The position numbers and the translations under genes are program-made. Positions 18,813 to 30,305 of a DNA stretch of 64,000 bases are shown here, piece after piece. Each line of letters opens with the position of its first letter. Within the stretch, counting starts at the first letter, position 1. A model generated the notes under the pieces. It ran no database searches, was not told where the DNA came from, and worked only from the letters and a program-made list of their open reading frames with translations. Source of the DNA: Streptomyces sp. NBC_00483 (GTDB lineage: Bacteria > Actinomycetota > Actinomycetes > Streptomycetales > Streptomycetaceae); the NCBI RefSeq assembly GCF_036013745.1, contig NZ_CP107880.1, positions 3,100,001-3,164,000 of the forward strand. Direction: 5' to 3'.

Positions 18813-19907
18813 TCAGTTGCGGCGCTCCTGCTTCTGCTTGCACTCGACGCACAGGGTCGCGCGCGGGAACGCCTGCATGCGCGCCTTCCCGATCGGGTTC
18901 CCACAGTTCTCGCAGAGCCCGTACGTGCCCGCGTCCAGGCGCTCCAGGGCCCGCTCGGTCTGGAGCAGCATCTCCCGCGCGTTGGCCGCGAGGGACATCT
19001 CGTGCTCGCGGGTGATGTTCTTGGTGCCGGTGTCCGCGTCGTCGTCGCCGGCCCCGTCCCCGGAGTCGCGCATCAGCCCCGCGAGGCCCTCCTCGGCGGC
19101 GGCGATCTCGTGCCCGAGCCGCAGCACCTCGGTCTGCAGCTCGGCGCGCGCCTCCTCGGCCTCCTCCGGGGTCCAGGGGTCCTCGCCCGGACGGACGGCC
19201 AGCTCACCGGGTTCGGCGGTGCCGCGCGCCTTGGGAACCGCGCCCGGCTTCTTGGTCGCCGTGGCCGTGCCCTGAGTCTTCTTCGCAACCACTGTCGTGG
19301 CTCCCGTCTGCTTCGCGGCCTCGGCCGCGTCCTCGGTCGCGGAGGCGACCGTCTTCTTCGCGCCCTTGCGTCCGCCCGCCGGGCCGACGCCGTCCGCCTT
19401 CTCCCCCGTCTCCTCGGCGTGCGCACCCGTCTTCCCGGCCCCCGGGTCCTTGCCCTCCGCCTTCGCGGCTGCGGTGGACTTGGCCGCGGTCTTCTTCTTG
19501 GCTGCGGCCTTCTTGGCGTCCGCGGCCTCGGCTTCGGCCCCGGCCGCCGCCGGCGTGGCACTCTCCTCGGCCTCAGCCTTCTCCGCAGCCGCCTTCTTGG
19601 TCGCGGCCGTCTTCTTGGTCACGCTCTTGGTCGCGCTCTTCGCCGGCGCCGCCTTCTTGGTCGTGGCCTTCTCCGGTGCCGCCTTCGTAGACGTGGCCTT
19701 CGTAGGCGTGGTCTTCGCAGTCGTCTGCTTGCGGGTCGTCGTGTGCGACGCGGCGGACGACTTCTTCTTGCCGGTGGGCGTCTCCTTCGGCTCAGGCGTC
19801 GTCGACGCCTTCGCCCCGGCCGCGTCCTTCCCGGCACCGCCGGAGGCCGCCGCGCCCGTGGTTCTGCCGGACTCCGACTGCTGATCGGCGGTCTTCTTCG
19901 CCACCAT
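18813..19907 (-). CDS. DksA/TraR-type C4 zinc-finger protein with long Lys/Ala-rich tail
   Basis: This 364-residue protein has two halves. Residues 1 to about 225 are a Lys/Ala/Thr-rich, low-complexity tail with repeats such as KKAAPAK and TKKAAAEK, like histone H1 or mycobacterial HupB tails. Residues from about 235 on form a coiled-coil hairpin and a C4 zinc finger with C332, C335, C353 and C356 (CENC and CVEC), as in DksA/TraR proteins, which bind the secondary channel of RNA polymerase. The DxxDxA-type tip motif of E. coli DksA is not obvious; the region shows GAGDDDADTG instead. The start ATG 19907 has GAAGGGG upstream. It lies between lspA and the divergent ileS T-box. Role unproven. 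Confidence 0.85.
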   Translation of the reverse strand: MVAKKTADQQSESGRTTGAAASGGAGKDAAGAKASTTPEPKETPTGKKKSSAASHTTTRKQTTAKTTPTKATSTKAAPEKATTKKAAPAKSATKSVTKKTAATKKAAAEKAEAEESATPAAAGAEAEAADAKKAAAKKKTAAKSTAAAKAEGKDPGAGKTGAHAEETGEKADGVGPAGGRKGAKKTVASATEDAAEAAKQTGATTVVAKKTQGTATATKKPGAVPKARGTAEPGELAVRPGEDPWTPEEAEEARAELQTEVLRLGHEIAAAEEGLAGLMRDSGDGAGDDDADTGTKNITREHEMSLAANAREMLLQTERALERLDAGTYGLCENCGNPIGKARMQAFPRATLCVECKQKQERRN

Positions 19908-20239
19908 GGTCGCGGCCCCTTCACAATTTGTGATCTTGCTCGCGAATCGTGCTGGGACGATAAATCGACTCCAGGCCCGCGGCAACGGGGCGCACCACGG
20001 GACCCGCCCCCGCGTGACGGCCTCGTGACCGACCCGCGAGGAACCTGCAAGCGTTGTGCCCAGCTCCCCGCTTGGTAATCCGCCGCTCTCACGGCCACCC
20101 CCGGCCCGCCCGGTGACCACCCAGGATCGGACAGCCGGCGTATGGCCATTCGGGTCACCGGACGCACCCGCACCCCGTCCTCCCGGGCCCCCGCGAAAAC
20201 CGGTCTGCCGCCCCCTCCCGGGCGCCGTACACTGGGCGG
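19908..20239. other. Divergent intergenic region between dksA-like gene and ileS leader
   Basis: This 330-bp gap has no supported gene. It must hold the promoter for the dksA-like gene, and a run with lower GC lies just upstream of that start. On the plus strand TACACT at 20228-20233 is a plausible -10 for the ileS transcript. Nothing else convincing is seen. Confidence 0.5.
20228..20233 (+). promoter_or_regulatory. Candidate -10 element of ileS transcript
   Basis: TACACT agrees with the Streptomyces vegetative -10 and would start the T-box RNA near 20240. The -35 is weak. Confidence 0.45.
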
Positions 20240-20534
20240 AGCGAAAAGCGTGGATGGGGCCGAGTAGCGGCGTACGCAGCCAAGAGCGAACCGGGGACGG
20301 TGGAAGCCCGGCGGCGAGCGCGACGCGAAGATCACCCCGGAGCCGCCGGAAGAACACCGCAGCCCGCAAGGCGCGGCCAGTAGACCCGGCATCGCGACCC
20401 CAATGAGGGGGCTCACCGGAGCGCACCACGCCCCGGCGGGCCAAGGAGGGTGGTACCGCGGGAGCGCGCCGCACACGGCGCAGCAGCCTCTCGTCCCTCC
20501 GACGGAAGAAGGCAGATCCGCCGGAGGAAGACTG
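20240..20534 (+). ncRNA. T-box leader of ileS (translational, tRNA-Ile sensing)
   Basis: This leader senses uncharged tRNA-Ile and controls ileS. The T-box core AGGGTGGTACCGCG is at 20447-20460, with UGGU at 20451-20454 to pair with the tRNA acceptor end. An ATC isoleucine codon at 20331-20333 lies beside the stem CCGGGG (20291-20296)/CCCCGG (20335-20340), where the specifier is expected. GGAGGG at 20445-20450 can pair with CCCTCC at 20495-20500. The overlapping CCTCCG (20496-20501) can pair with the Shine-Dalgarno CGGAGG (20522-20527). These pairings exclude each other, so control looks translational, as known for actinobacterial ileS T-boxes. No U-tract terminator is present. Confidence 0.92.
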
Positions 20535-23681
<3,147 letters not shown>

Positions 23682-23700
23682 CCGCACCGGGGTTGCACCC

Positions 23701-23803
23701 CGGGGGCTCCGCCCCCGGACCCCCTTGCCCTCAATCGCCGGGCGGGCTTGATAAATCAAGCCCCTGCGGCGATTGAGCAGCGGGGTCCGGGGCAGAGCCC
23801 CGA
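23701..23803. repeat. Long nested inverted-repeat element downstream of ileS
   Basis: Three nested pairs of arms share a centre: GGGCTTGA (23744-23751) with TCAAGCCC (23756-23763) around TAAA, CTCAATCGCCG (23730-23740) with CGGCGATTGAG (23767-23777), and an outer GC-rich pair beginning CGGGGGCTCCGC and ending GGCAGAGCCCCG. It looks like a dispersed palindromic element of the Streptomyces intergenic type. It may also act as the ileS terminator. Confidence 0.75.
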
Positions 23804-23840
23804 GGCCGGAGGAACGGCCGACCGTCACGATCCACGCCCC

Positions 23841-23882
23841 AAGGGCCGCCTCGCCAGAAACGTTTCTGTCGAGACGGCCCTT
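23841..23882. repeat. 42-nt palindrome between ileS and divIVA
   Basis: A near-perfect palindrome with arms AAGGGCCG-CTCG-CAGAAA and two mismatched pairs, centred on AACGTT. It could act as a bidirectional terminator or a remnant of a mobile palindrome. Confidence 0.65.
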
Positions 23883-23950
23883 CGGCGTTTCGTACCCCCT
23901 ACGCACACCAGAACGCCGACCGGAACGCACACCCCCACCGACCAGCAAAA

Positions 23951-23992
23951 AGGCCTTGGCCCGGATCGCAGAAACGATCCGGGCCAAGGCCT
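23951..23992 (-). terminator. divIVA: Strong rho-independent-like terminator of divIVA
   Basis: Perfect 18-bp arms, AGGCCTTGGCCCGGATCG and complement, flank a 6-nt loop CAGAAA. On the minus strand the stem is followed by UUUU (AAAA at 23947-23950), so it terminates leftward transcription from divIVA, about 50 nt past the stop. Confidence 0.9.
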
Positions 23993-24044
23993 GAATGAAT
24001 GCCGACGCCTAGCTACTACCTGGCGCTACAAGCAAACGCGCCGC

Positions 24045-25226
24045 TCAGTTGTCGTCCTCGTCGATGAGGAACCCACGCATCGGCGAGGGCGCCTGCCCCA
24101 TCGGCGACGGGCCCTGGGGCCGCACCGGAGCCATCGGCTGCGTCATCGCGGGCGACATCTGCTGCTGGCCGCCGCCGTACGACGGACCGCCGTTCTGCTG
24201 GTTGCCACCGCCCATCGACTGGTTGCCACCACCGTAGGACGGCGCACCCGCACCGGCCGGAGCCATGGAAGGCGCCGGGGACGGCGGCAGGCTCGCGGTC
24301 GCCGGCGTACGCGGCGGAGCCAGCGAGTCGTCGGCCTGGGTCTCCAGCTGGCGCAGCTGCGACTCCAGGTACGACTTCAGACGCGTGCGGTACTCGCGCT
24401 CGAAGCCGCGCAGGTCCTCGACCTTGCGCTCCAGCGTGGCGCGGGCGGACTCCAGGGAGCCCATCGCTACGCGGTGCTTCTCCTGCGCGTCCCGCTCCAG
24501 GGCATCGGCCTTGGCACGGGCGTCACGCTCAAGACCCTCGGCACGGCTGCGCGCCTCGCCGACGATCTTGTTCGCCTCGGAGCGGGCCTCGGCGATCGCC
24601 TGGTCGGCGGTCTGCTGGGCCAGCGAGAGGACACGGGCGGCGCTGTCGCCACCGGGGCCCTGACCGGGCTGCGGCAGCTGCGGGCCACCGTGGCCGCCCA
24701 TGGGACCGCCCATCGGGCCGCCCAGCTGCGGCTGCTGGCCCATCGGCCCCTGACCCATCGGGCCGGGACCCTGCGGGCCACCCTGCGGACCGTGTCCACC
24801 AGGACCGGCCGGCAGCTGCGGGGCACCGCTCGGCAGCTGGGGCGGGCCGCCCATGGGGCCGCCCATCTGCTGCTGCGGCGGGCCCGATATACCAGCGGGC
24901 ACCGGGGCGCCCGGGCCTCGCATGCCCTGCGGGGGACCCTGCTGCTGGTCCTGCGGACCACCCTCGGGTCCACCGGGACCGCCAGGTCCACCGGGGCCAC
25001 CAGGACCGCCGGGACCCTTGCGCATCCCGCCCTGCTGCTGGTTCTGCGCAGCGGCGCGGGTGGCTGCGGCTAGTTTCGCCCGCAGGTCTTCGTTTTCTCG
25101 GAGAAGACGGGTCAGTTCGGCTTCGACCTCATCGAGGAAGGCATCGACCTCGTCCTCGTCATAGCCTTCTCGGAGGCGGACGGTCGTGAACTGCTTGTTC
25201 CGCACGTCCTCGGGGGTCAACGGCAT
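24045..25226 (-). CDS. divIVA: DivIVA, polar growth determinant
   Basis: This 393-residue coiled-coil protein marks hyphal tips and organises polar wall growth; it is essential in Streptomyces. The N-terminal lipid-binding domain starts [18 protein letters not shown] and continues with the first coiled coil ([21 protein letters not shown]). A linker of about 130 residues rich in Pro/Gly/Gln follows, then the second coiled coil (residues about 215-300) and a Gly/Gln/Asn-rich tail ending GFLIDEDDN. The length and long PQG linker are typical of Streptomyces DivIVA. GAGGTGAAGAG precedes the ATG. It is the last gene of the dcw run and ends at a strong terminator. Confidence 0.97.
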   Translation of the reverse strand: MPLTPEDVRNKQFTTVRLREGYDEDEVDAFLDEVEAELTRLLRENEDLRAKLAAATRAAAQNQQQGGMRKGPGGPGGPGGPGGPGGPEGGPQDQQQGPPQGMRGPGAPVPAGISGPPQQQMGGPMGGPPQLPSGAPQLPAGPGGHGPQGGPQGPGPMGQGPMGQQPQLGGPMGGPMGGHGGPQLPQPGQGPGGDSAARVLSLAQQTADQAIAEARSEANKIVGEARSRAEGLERDARAKADALERDAQEKHRVAMGSLESARATLERKVEDLRGFEREYRTRLKSYLESQLRQLETQADDSLAPPRTPATASLPPSPAPSMAPAGAGAPSYGGGNQSMGGGNQQNGGPSYGGGQQQMSPAMTQPMAPVRPQGPSPMGQAPSPMRGFLIDEDDN

Positions 25227-25281
25227 CTCTTCACCTCAACGTTGTCGTCGGCATTCGGCAAGACCGTAGTTGACATCGTGC

Positions 25282-25566
25282 TCACAGCCGGCTCACGACG
25301 GAGATCAGGATGTAGACGATGATCATCAGTACGAAGAAGGACAGGTCGAGCGCCACGCCCCCGAGACGCAGCGGCGGAATGACCCGCCGCAGAAGCTTGA
25401 GCGGCGGATCAGTGACAGTGTAGGTGGCCTCCAGAACGACCACCATCGCCTTGCCGGGTTGCCACGAGCGGGCGAACTGGAAGACGTAGTCCATGACCAG
25501 CCGGAAGATCAGCACGATGAGGAAACACATCAGCGCGATGTAGACCACATCAAAAACCACGCCCAT
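25282..25566 (-). CDS. sepG: YggT/YlmG family membrane protein, SepG
   Basis: This 94-residue membrane protein has two transmembrane helices (residues about 5-25 and 70-92) flanking a short loop with the family motif DPPLKLLRRVIPPLRLGG. In Streptomyces the gene between sepF and divIVA is sepG, whose product helps position SsgB for sporulation septation; that assignment is from synteny. AGAGGGAAC lies about 10 nt before the ATG. The 55 nt to divIVA leave room for a separate divIVA promoter. Confidence 0.92.
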   Translation of the reverse strand: MGVVFDVVYIALMCFLIVLIFRLVMDYVFQFARSWQPGKAMVVVLEATYTVTDPPLKLLRRVIPPLRLGGVALDLSFFVLMIIVYILISVVSRL

Positions 25567-25640
25567 GTCGGCGGTTCCCTCTCCCCTGTTACTCGTGCCT
25601 TGTGACTAGTTGGTAGCTAGCCGTCGTACTTTGCTGCGTC

Positions 25641-26285
25641 TCAGCTCTGGTTGAAGAACCCGCCCTCTGCGATACGGGCCTTGTCCTCCGCCGTGACATC
25701 GACGTTAGCAGGCGACAACAGGAACACCTTCTGTGTCACTCGCTCGATGCTCCCGTGAAGACCGAACACAAGACCGGCGGCAAAGTCGACAAGTCGCTTC
25801 GCATCGGTGTCGTCCATCTCCGTCAGATTCATGATCACCGGAGTGCCCTCACGGAAGTGTTCCCCGATGGTACGGGCCTCGTTGTAGGTCCGGGGGTGCA
25901 ATGTGGTGATGCGGTAGGGCTCCCGCTCGGACACGACCTTGGGCATGATCACCGGTGCGTTCTTCTCCAGGCTCTGACGTTCAGGTGTGATGGATGCCAC
26001 GGGGGCGATTCGTGCGGGACGTCCGGATTCAGCGGCAAGCGAAGCAGGTTGGCGCACCGGTTCACGCTGCGCCGGGGGCTGCACCACTCTGACCGATTCC
26101 TCCACATCCGTCGCGGCATGGGAGTTGTGTGACTGATGCGACGGCTCGTGCCGTCGACGGTCACGCTCGGGCTCCGGGTCGAGTTCGGGCTCGAAGTCGT
26201 CATCGGGGTCGAATCCCCGGCCGTCGTACCCATCGTCCTCCACGAGGCCGAGGTAGACCGCCATCTTGCGCATCGCGCCGGCCAT
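25641..26285 (-). CDS. sepF: Cell division protein SepF
   Basis: This 214-residue protein anchors FtsZ to the membrane. The N-terminal amphipathic segment [17 protein letters not shown] is the membrane-binding helix. An acidic then His/Ser-rich disordered linker (about 25-95) follows, and the SepF core (residues about 115-205) contains [26 protein letters not shown] and [17 protein letters not shown], which form the dimer that binds the FtsZ tail. The start ATG 26285 is set by GCGGAGGA about 8 nt upstream; the open frame further upstream is not SepF-like. It sits between yggS and sepG. Confidence 0.96.
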   Translation of the reverse strand: MAGAMRKMAVYLGLVEDDGYDGRGFDPDDDFEPELDPEPERDRRRHEPSHQSHNSHAATDVEESVRVVQPPAQREPVRQPASLAAESGRPARIAPVASITPERQSLEKNAPVIMPKVVSEREPYRITTLHPRTYNEARTIGEHFREGTPVIMNLTEMDDTDAKRLVDFAAGLVFGLHGSIERVTQKVFLLSPANVDVTAEDKARIAEGGFFNQS

Positions 26286-26411
26286 TCTCTGAGTCCTCCG
26301 CTCTGTGGTGGATCGGCTGACGTCAACCAAAGTGCCCGCGATCCACGTGGCCTCCCCGCCCATCAGCGAGAATGACCATATTTTCTGCTGTGGTCCGACT
26401 TCTTCGCGACG

Positions 26412-27140
26412 TTACCCGAGCCGGGGTCGGACACCGAGGACCGCCGTACCGACGCGCACATGTGTCGCTCCGGCCGCCACAGCCTGCTCGAGGTCCGAAC
26501 TCATCCCTGCCGAGACCATGTTCGCAGCCGGATGGGCCGCGCGCACGGCAGTCGACAAATCCATGAGCCGCTCGAACGCCGCCTGTTGCCGCCCCGCGTA
26601 GGCCCCGGTGAGCGGCGCGACGGTCATCAGTCCGTCGAGCCGCAACCCCGGAGCCTCGGCCACGCGCGCGGCCAACTCCTCCACTCCGCCGGGGCCGATG
26701 CCCCCGCGCTCCCCCCGGCCGTCCGCGCCGGCGTCGAGCGCGACCTGGATCAGACAACCCAGTTCACGCTCGGCCCGCACGGCCTCCTTGGAGAGCGCCG
26801 TGACGAGCTTGCCCCGGTCGACGGACTGCACCAGACCGGCGTAACTCGCCACGGAACGGACCTTGTTGGTCTGAAGCTGACCGACAAAGTGCCAAGTAAG
26901 CGGCAGATCCGAGCATTCCGCGGCCTTGGGCGCCGCGTCCTGGTCCCGGTTCTCCGCCACGTGCCGCACCCCGAGCCCGGACAGGATCCGTACATCGCTC
27001 GCGGGGTAGGTCTTGGTGACCACGATGAGGGTCACGTCGTCCCGCTTGCGCCCGGCCGCCGCACAGGCCGTGGTGATACGTTCCTCCACCGTGGCCAGGT
27101 TCGCGGCGAGCTCTGCCGTACGTTCCTGAAGGTTCGTCAT
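26412..27140 (-). CDS. yggS: YggS/PLPBP family pyridoxal-phosphate homeostasis protein
   Basis: This 242-residue protein binds pyridoxal 5'-phosphate and helps regulate vitamin B6 and amino-acid pools. The TIM-barrel N-terminus has the PLP-binding Lys in LIVVTKTYPASD (K43), followed by HVAENRDQDAAPKA, WHFVGQLQTNK and the phosphate-binding region SAGMSSDLEQAVAAGATHVRVGTAVLG. Length is normal. It begins 6 nt after the pgeF stop and precedes sepF by 126 nt. In Gram-positive dcw clusters it is called YlmE. Confidence 0.95.
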   Translation of the reverse strand: MTNLQERTAELAANLATVEERITTACAAAGRKRDDVTLIVVTKTYPASDVRILSGLGVRHVAENRDQDAAPKAAECSDLPLTWHFVGQLQTNKVRSVASYAGLVQSVDRGKLVTALSKEAVRAERELGCLIQVALDAGADGRGERGGIGPGGVEELAARVAEAPGLRLDGLMTVAPLTGAYAGRQQAAFERLMDLSTAVRAAHPAANMVSAGMSSDLEQAVAAGATHVRVGTAVLGVRPRLG

Positions 27141-27146
27141 GTCGTC

Positions 27147-27887
27147 TCAGTCCAGCCAGACATAGCCGGCGAGTCGGCCGGTGGCCTTGTCGCGGCGGTA
27201 CGAGAAGTGATCGTGCGACTCAAGTGTGCACACCGGCGACCGCTCCCGGTCACGCACCCCGAGCCGCTCCAGCTGGGCATGCACACCCGCGGTCACATCG
27301 ACGGCCGGGGTGCCCCAGCTGGTCTCGGCGTACGCCGCCGGTTCCACCGCCGCGACCTCGGCCCGCATCTCGGCCGGCACCTCGTAACAGCGCCCGCAGA
27401 CCGCGGGTCCCGTACGGGCGATGATCCGGGCCGGCTCGGCGCCCCGCTCCACCATCGCCCGGACCGCAGCCGGCACCACCCCGGCGACCATGCCGGGGCG
27501 TCCCGCGTGCGCGGCGGCTACGACCCCGGCGACCGGGTCGGCGAGAAGAACGGGGGTGCAGTCCGCCGTCAGCACGGCGAGCGCGAGTCCGCGCCGCGTG
27601 GTGACGAGGGCGTCGACGCACGGAATGTCGGCTTCGGTGGGCCAGGGCCCGTCTACCACCGTCACGTCGGGGCCGTGCACCTGGTTCATCCACACGACAC
27701 GGGAGGCCTCGAGACCGAGGGCCTCCGCGGCCAGCTCCCGGTTGCGCAGCACGGCTTCGGAGTCGTCGCCGACCGCGCCGCCGAGATTGAGCTCCTCGTA
27801 CGGAGCGGCGCTCACCCCGCCCCACCGGTCGGTGAAGGCGAAGTGCGCGCCACTCTCGGAAGACACTGTGTGATGTTGTCCTGTCAC
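27147..27887 (-). CDS. pgeF: PgeF/YlmD family protein (multicopper polyphenol-oxidase-like fold)
   Basis: This 246-residue protein has the DUF152 fold with three metal or active-site residues: His in NQVHG, Cys in LTADCTPVLL and His in AAHAGRPGM. Family members hydrolyse or phosphorolyse purine nucleosides or remove misincorporated L-Ser from peptidoglycan precursors (PgeF); the latter suits the cell-wall setting. The start is GTG 27887 with a weak ribosome-binding site, and a GTG at 27866 is an alternative. It lies 45 nt downstream of ftsZ and is probably co-transcribed with it. Confidence 0.92.
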   Translation of the reverse strand: MTGQHHTVSSESGAHFAFTDRWGGVSAAPYEELNLGGAVGDDSEAVLRNRELAAEALGLEASRVVWMNQVHGPDVTVVDGPWPTEADIPCVDALVTTRRGLALAVLTADCTPVLLADPVAGVVAAAHAGRPGMVAGVVPAAVRAMVERGAEPARIIARTGPAVCGRCYEVPAEMRAEVAAVEPAAYAETSWGTPAVDVTAGVHAQLERLGVRDRERSPVCTLESHDHFSYRRDKATGRLAGYVWLD

Positions 27888-27932
27888 TGCGGTGATCCGA
27901 CCTGCTCCACGATCACGTTCAGAAACACGTGA

Positions 27933-29174
27933 TCACTTGAGGAAGTCCGGCACGTCGAGCTCCTCGGCCTGGCTGTCCGGGTAGGACGGCCGCGGAACCT
28001 GCGGGGCGGTGGCCGGGGCCGCCGGGGCCTCGTTCACCGGGGCGGGCGCCTCGGCCGGCGGGGTCGGCGGCTGCGGCTGGGACTCCTCGCGCTGGGTGAC
28101 GCTGCCGAGGTTGCCGAAGGCCGGACGCGCGGGCTCGGGGGCCGGCGTCGAAGGCCGCGGCGGCGCCGCCGACTCCTCACGCTTCGCGGTCGACGAACCG
28201 ACCACATTGTCCCGCTTGTTCGGCGGCTGTCCGCCGTCGAAGCCGGCGGCGATGACGGTGACCCGCACCTCGTCGCCGAGCGCGTCGTCGATGACGGCGC
28301 CGAAGATGATGTTCGCCTCGGGGTGGGCCGCCTCGCTGACCAGCTGCGCGGCCTCGTTGATCTCGAAGAGACCGAGGTCCGAGCCGCCGGAGATGGAGAG
28401 CAGTACGCCGCGGGCGCCGTCGATGGACGCCTCGAGGAGTGGCGAGGAGATCGCCATCTCGGCCGCCGCCACCGCGCGATCGTCGCCGCGGGCGGAGCCG
28501 ATGCCCATCAGGGCCGAACCCGCCTCGGACATCACGGACTTCACGTCCGCGAAGTCGAGGTTGATGAGCCCCGGGGTGGTGATGAGGTCGGTGATGCCCT
28601 GGACACCGGAGAGCAGGACCTGGTCCGCCGACTTGAAGGCGTCGAGGACGGAGACCTGCCGGTCCGAGATGGACAGGAGCCGGTCGTTCGGAATGACGAT
28701 GAGGGTGTCGACCTCTTCGCGGAGCTCGGCGATGCCGTCCTCCGCCTGGTTCGCCCGGCGCCGACCCTCGAAGGTGAACGGCCGTGTGACCACACCGATC
28801 GTGAGGGCGCCCAGCGAGCGCGCGATGTTGGCCACGACGGGTGCGCCGCCGGTGCCGGTGCCGCCACCTTCACCGGCGGTGACGAAGACCATGTCGGCCC
28901 CCTTGAGGACCTCCTCGATCTCCTCGCGGTGGTCCTCGGCCGCCTTGCGTCCGACGCCCGGATTGGCTCCGGCGCCGAGTCCGCGGGTGAGTTCACGGCC
29001 GACGTCGAGCTTGACGTCCGCGTCGCTCATCAACAGGGCTTGCGCATCGGTGTTGATGGCGATGAACTCGACGCCCTTGAGACCGACCTCGATCATCCGG
29101 TTGATGGCATTGACACCACCGCCGCCGACACCGATGACTTTGATGACTGCGAGGTAGTTCTGCGGTGCTGCCAC
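27933..29174 (-). CDS. ftsZ: Cell division GTPase FtsZ
   Basis: This 413-residue tubulin homologue forms the Z-ring, and in Streptomyces the Z-ladders of sporulating hyphae. The tubulin signature GGGTGTGG is at residues 103-110, with the GTP-binding [12 protein letters not shown] at the N-terminus and the catalytic T7 loop NLDFADV. The C-terminal linker is Pro/Ala/Glu-rich, and the tail [10 protein letters not shown] is the conserved SepF/FtsW-binding peptide. The start is GTG with GAGAGG about 8 nt upstream. A 298-nt leader with promoter and WhiA-like elements separates it from ftsQ. Confidence 0.99.
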   Translation of the reverse strand: MAAPQNYLAVIKVIGVGGGGVNAINRMIEVGLKGVEFIAINTDAQALLMSDADVKLDVGRELTRGLGAGANPGVGRKAAEDHREEIEEVLKGADMVFVTAGEGGGTGTGGAPVVANIARSLGALTIGVVTRPFTFEGRRRANQAEDGIAELREEVDTLIVIPNDRLLSISDRQVSVLDAFKSADQVLLSGVQGITDLITTPGLINLDFADVKSVMSEAGSALMGIGSARGDDRAVAAAEMAISSPLLEASIDGARGVLLSISGGSDLGLFEINEAAQLVSEAAHPEANIIFGAVIDDALGDEVRVTVIAAGFDGGQPPNKRDNVVGSSTAKREESAAPPRPSTPAPEPARPAFGNLGSVTQREESQPQPPTPPAEAPAPVNEAPAAPATAPQVPRPSYPDSQAEELDVPDFLK

Positions 29175-29256
29175 GTCGAAGGCCTCTCGCCTCGAGTTAC
29201 GTGTCGCCGCCTCGCGTTCTACGGTGCGACGACTGATGCCGAATTGGGGCGGTCCG

Positions 29257-29278
29257 GACTACTAGTTGACTACTAGTC
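29257..29278. repeat. Two tandem 11-nt repeats in the ftsZ leader
   Basis: GACTACTAGTT (29257-29267) is followed at once by GACTACTAGTC (29268-29278), about one helical turn apart, so a protein could bind both copies on the same DNA face. Confidence 0.7.
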
Positions 29279-29291
29279 GACTGCCGACCCG

Positions 29292-29316
29292 AACCCTAAC
29301 GCTGAAGTTTAGGGTT
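29292..29316 (-). promoter_or_regulatory. Inverted repeat in ftsZ leader
   Basis: AACCCTAA (29292-29299) and TTAGGGTT (29309-29316) are perfect 8-nt arms around a 9-nt loop. It lies downstream of the candidate promoter, so it would form a hairpin in the 5' leader or act as an operator. Confidence 0.55.
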
Positions 29317-29352
29317 ACCAGTGTGTCTGTTTCCTGGACTCTTCCGAACCTG

Positions 29353-29382
29353 ACACTAAGTCGACAAGTGGCGCCCGTTCAA
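29353..29382 (-). promoter_or_regulatory. Candidate ftsZ promoter
   Basis: On the minus strand TTGAAC (29377-29382) and TAGTGT (29353-29358) are spaced 18 nt and start transcription about 170 nt before ftsZ. TAGTGT fits the -10 reported for the developmentally controlled ftsZ promoter of Streptomyces. Confidence 0.55.
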
Positions 29383-29472
29383 CGAACACGCCGAACCTCC
29401 CGTTTTTCTTTTCACCCTATGTGATCAGCCATGTCGATGCCCAACCAGGGTGCTGGCCTGCATCAATGTGCG

Positions 29473-30276
29473 TCAACTCCCGGACGCGGCAGGGGCCGTG
29501 GGAACACTCACGTCCAAGTGCCTGCCCTTCGGCTCGGCTTTCATGAGTGCGGTGAGAGTGCGTGCCTTCGTGTCACCCTGCTCGGCACTCCCCCAGTCGA
29601 CGGTCCGCTCTCCGGTCAGCTCCAGCGAGATGGCGTCGTACGAACGGACCTTGACGGTCCGCGTGTCACGCGCGACCGACTTCGGAAGCTGCCCTGCGAC
29701 CCGCACCGCTTCCCGTACCAGCCGGTTGGGGCCGAAGCGCCGCAGACTCGCTTCGGCGCGCCCCTGATCCGGCGTCAATTCCAGGCGGGGAACGTGCTTC
29801 AGGGGCTTGTCGACCGTCGCGAACCGAACGCCTTCACGGTCCACTTCGACGAACTTGTCTGAATTTCTGCCGTCTTCGACAATCAGGACCGGCTTGCGCT
29901 CCGTCACTTTCAACCCGATTCCGTGCGGCCATAAACGGACCACATCAACCGAGTCAATTCGGGGCAATTTCCGGCGCAGCCGGTCCTCAATGGCGTCCGT
30001 GTCGACGGAGACCAGCGGGGCGCCGACCGGTACGGCGGCCGCGTCCCGGACCTGAGACGGCGTCAGGACCCGGGTGCCGGAGGGCTTGACGCGCTCCACG
30101 CGCAGCCACGGCGAGCCGTACAGCAGCCAGGTGCCGCCCGCGCCGAGCAGCACGAGCAGTACTCCGGCCACGACAAGGGTGCGCACGCTCGGCATGCGCA
30201 CCCATCCCGCGGCGGGGGGCGGCTCGGACGCCTCCGACGACTCTCGTTCGCGATCGGTCGTGATGGGTCCGGCCAC
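29473..30276 (-). CDS. ftsQ: Cell division protein FtsQ/DivIB
   Basis: This 267-residue bitopic divisome protein has a cytoplasmic tail, one transmembrane helix (TLVVAGVLLVLLGAGGTWLLY, about residues 33-53), and extracytoplasmic POTRA (VKPSGTRVLTPSQVRDAA) and beta domains with DVVRLWPHGIGLKVTERKP. FtsQ links the FtsL/FtsB group to the septal synthase. It starts at GTG with AGGGGACA ahead and lies 29 nt downstream of murG. In Streptomyces ftsQ is needed for efficient sporulation septation but not for viability. Confidence 0.96.
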   Translation of the reverse strand: MAGPITTDRERESSEASEPPPAAGWVRMPSVRTLVVAGVLLVLLGAGGTWLLYGSPWLRVERVKPSGTRVLTPSQVRDAAAVPVGAPLVSVDTDAIEDRLRRKLPRIDSVDVVRLWPHGIGLKVTERKPVLIVEDGRNSDKFVEVDREGVRFATVDKPLKHVPRLELTPDQGRAEASLRRFGPNRLVREAVRVAGQLPKSVARDTRTVKVRSYDAISLELTGERTVDWGSAEQGDTKARTLTALMKAEPKGRHLDVSVPTAPAASGS

Positions 30277-30305
30277 TGTCCCCTGCCCTTACATTCGTCG
30301 ACTCG

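Larger units (their letters stand above)
29201..29356 (-). promoter_or_regulatory. Three WhiA-type GACAC cores in the ftsZ leader
   Basis: GACAC/GTGTC pentamers occur at 29201-29205, 29323-29327 and 29352-29356. WhiA, with WhiB, is known to act at ftsZ in Streptomyces through GACAC sites. One core overlaps the candidate -10 at 29353-29358. The pentamer is short, so single matches are weak evidence. Confidence 0.5.
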
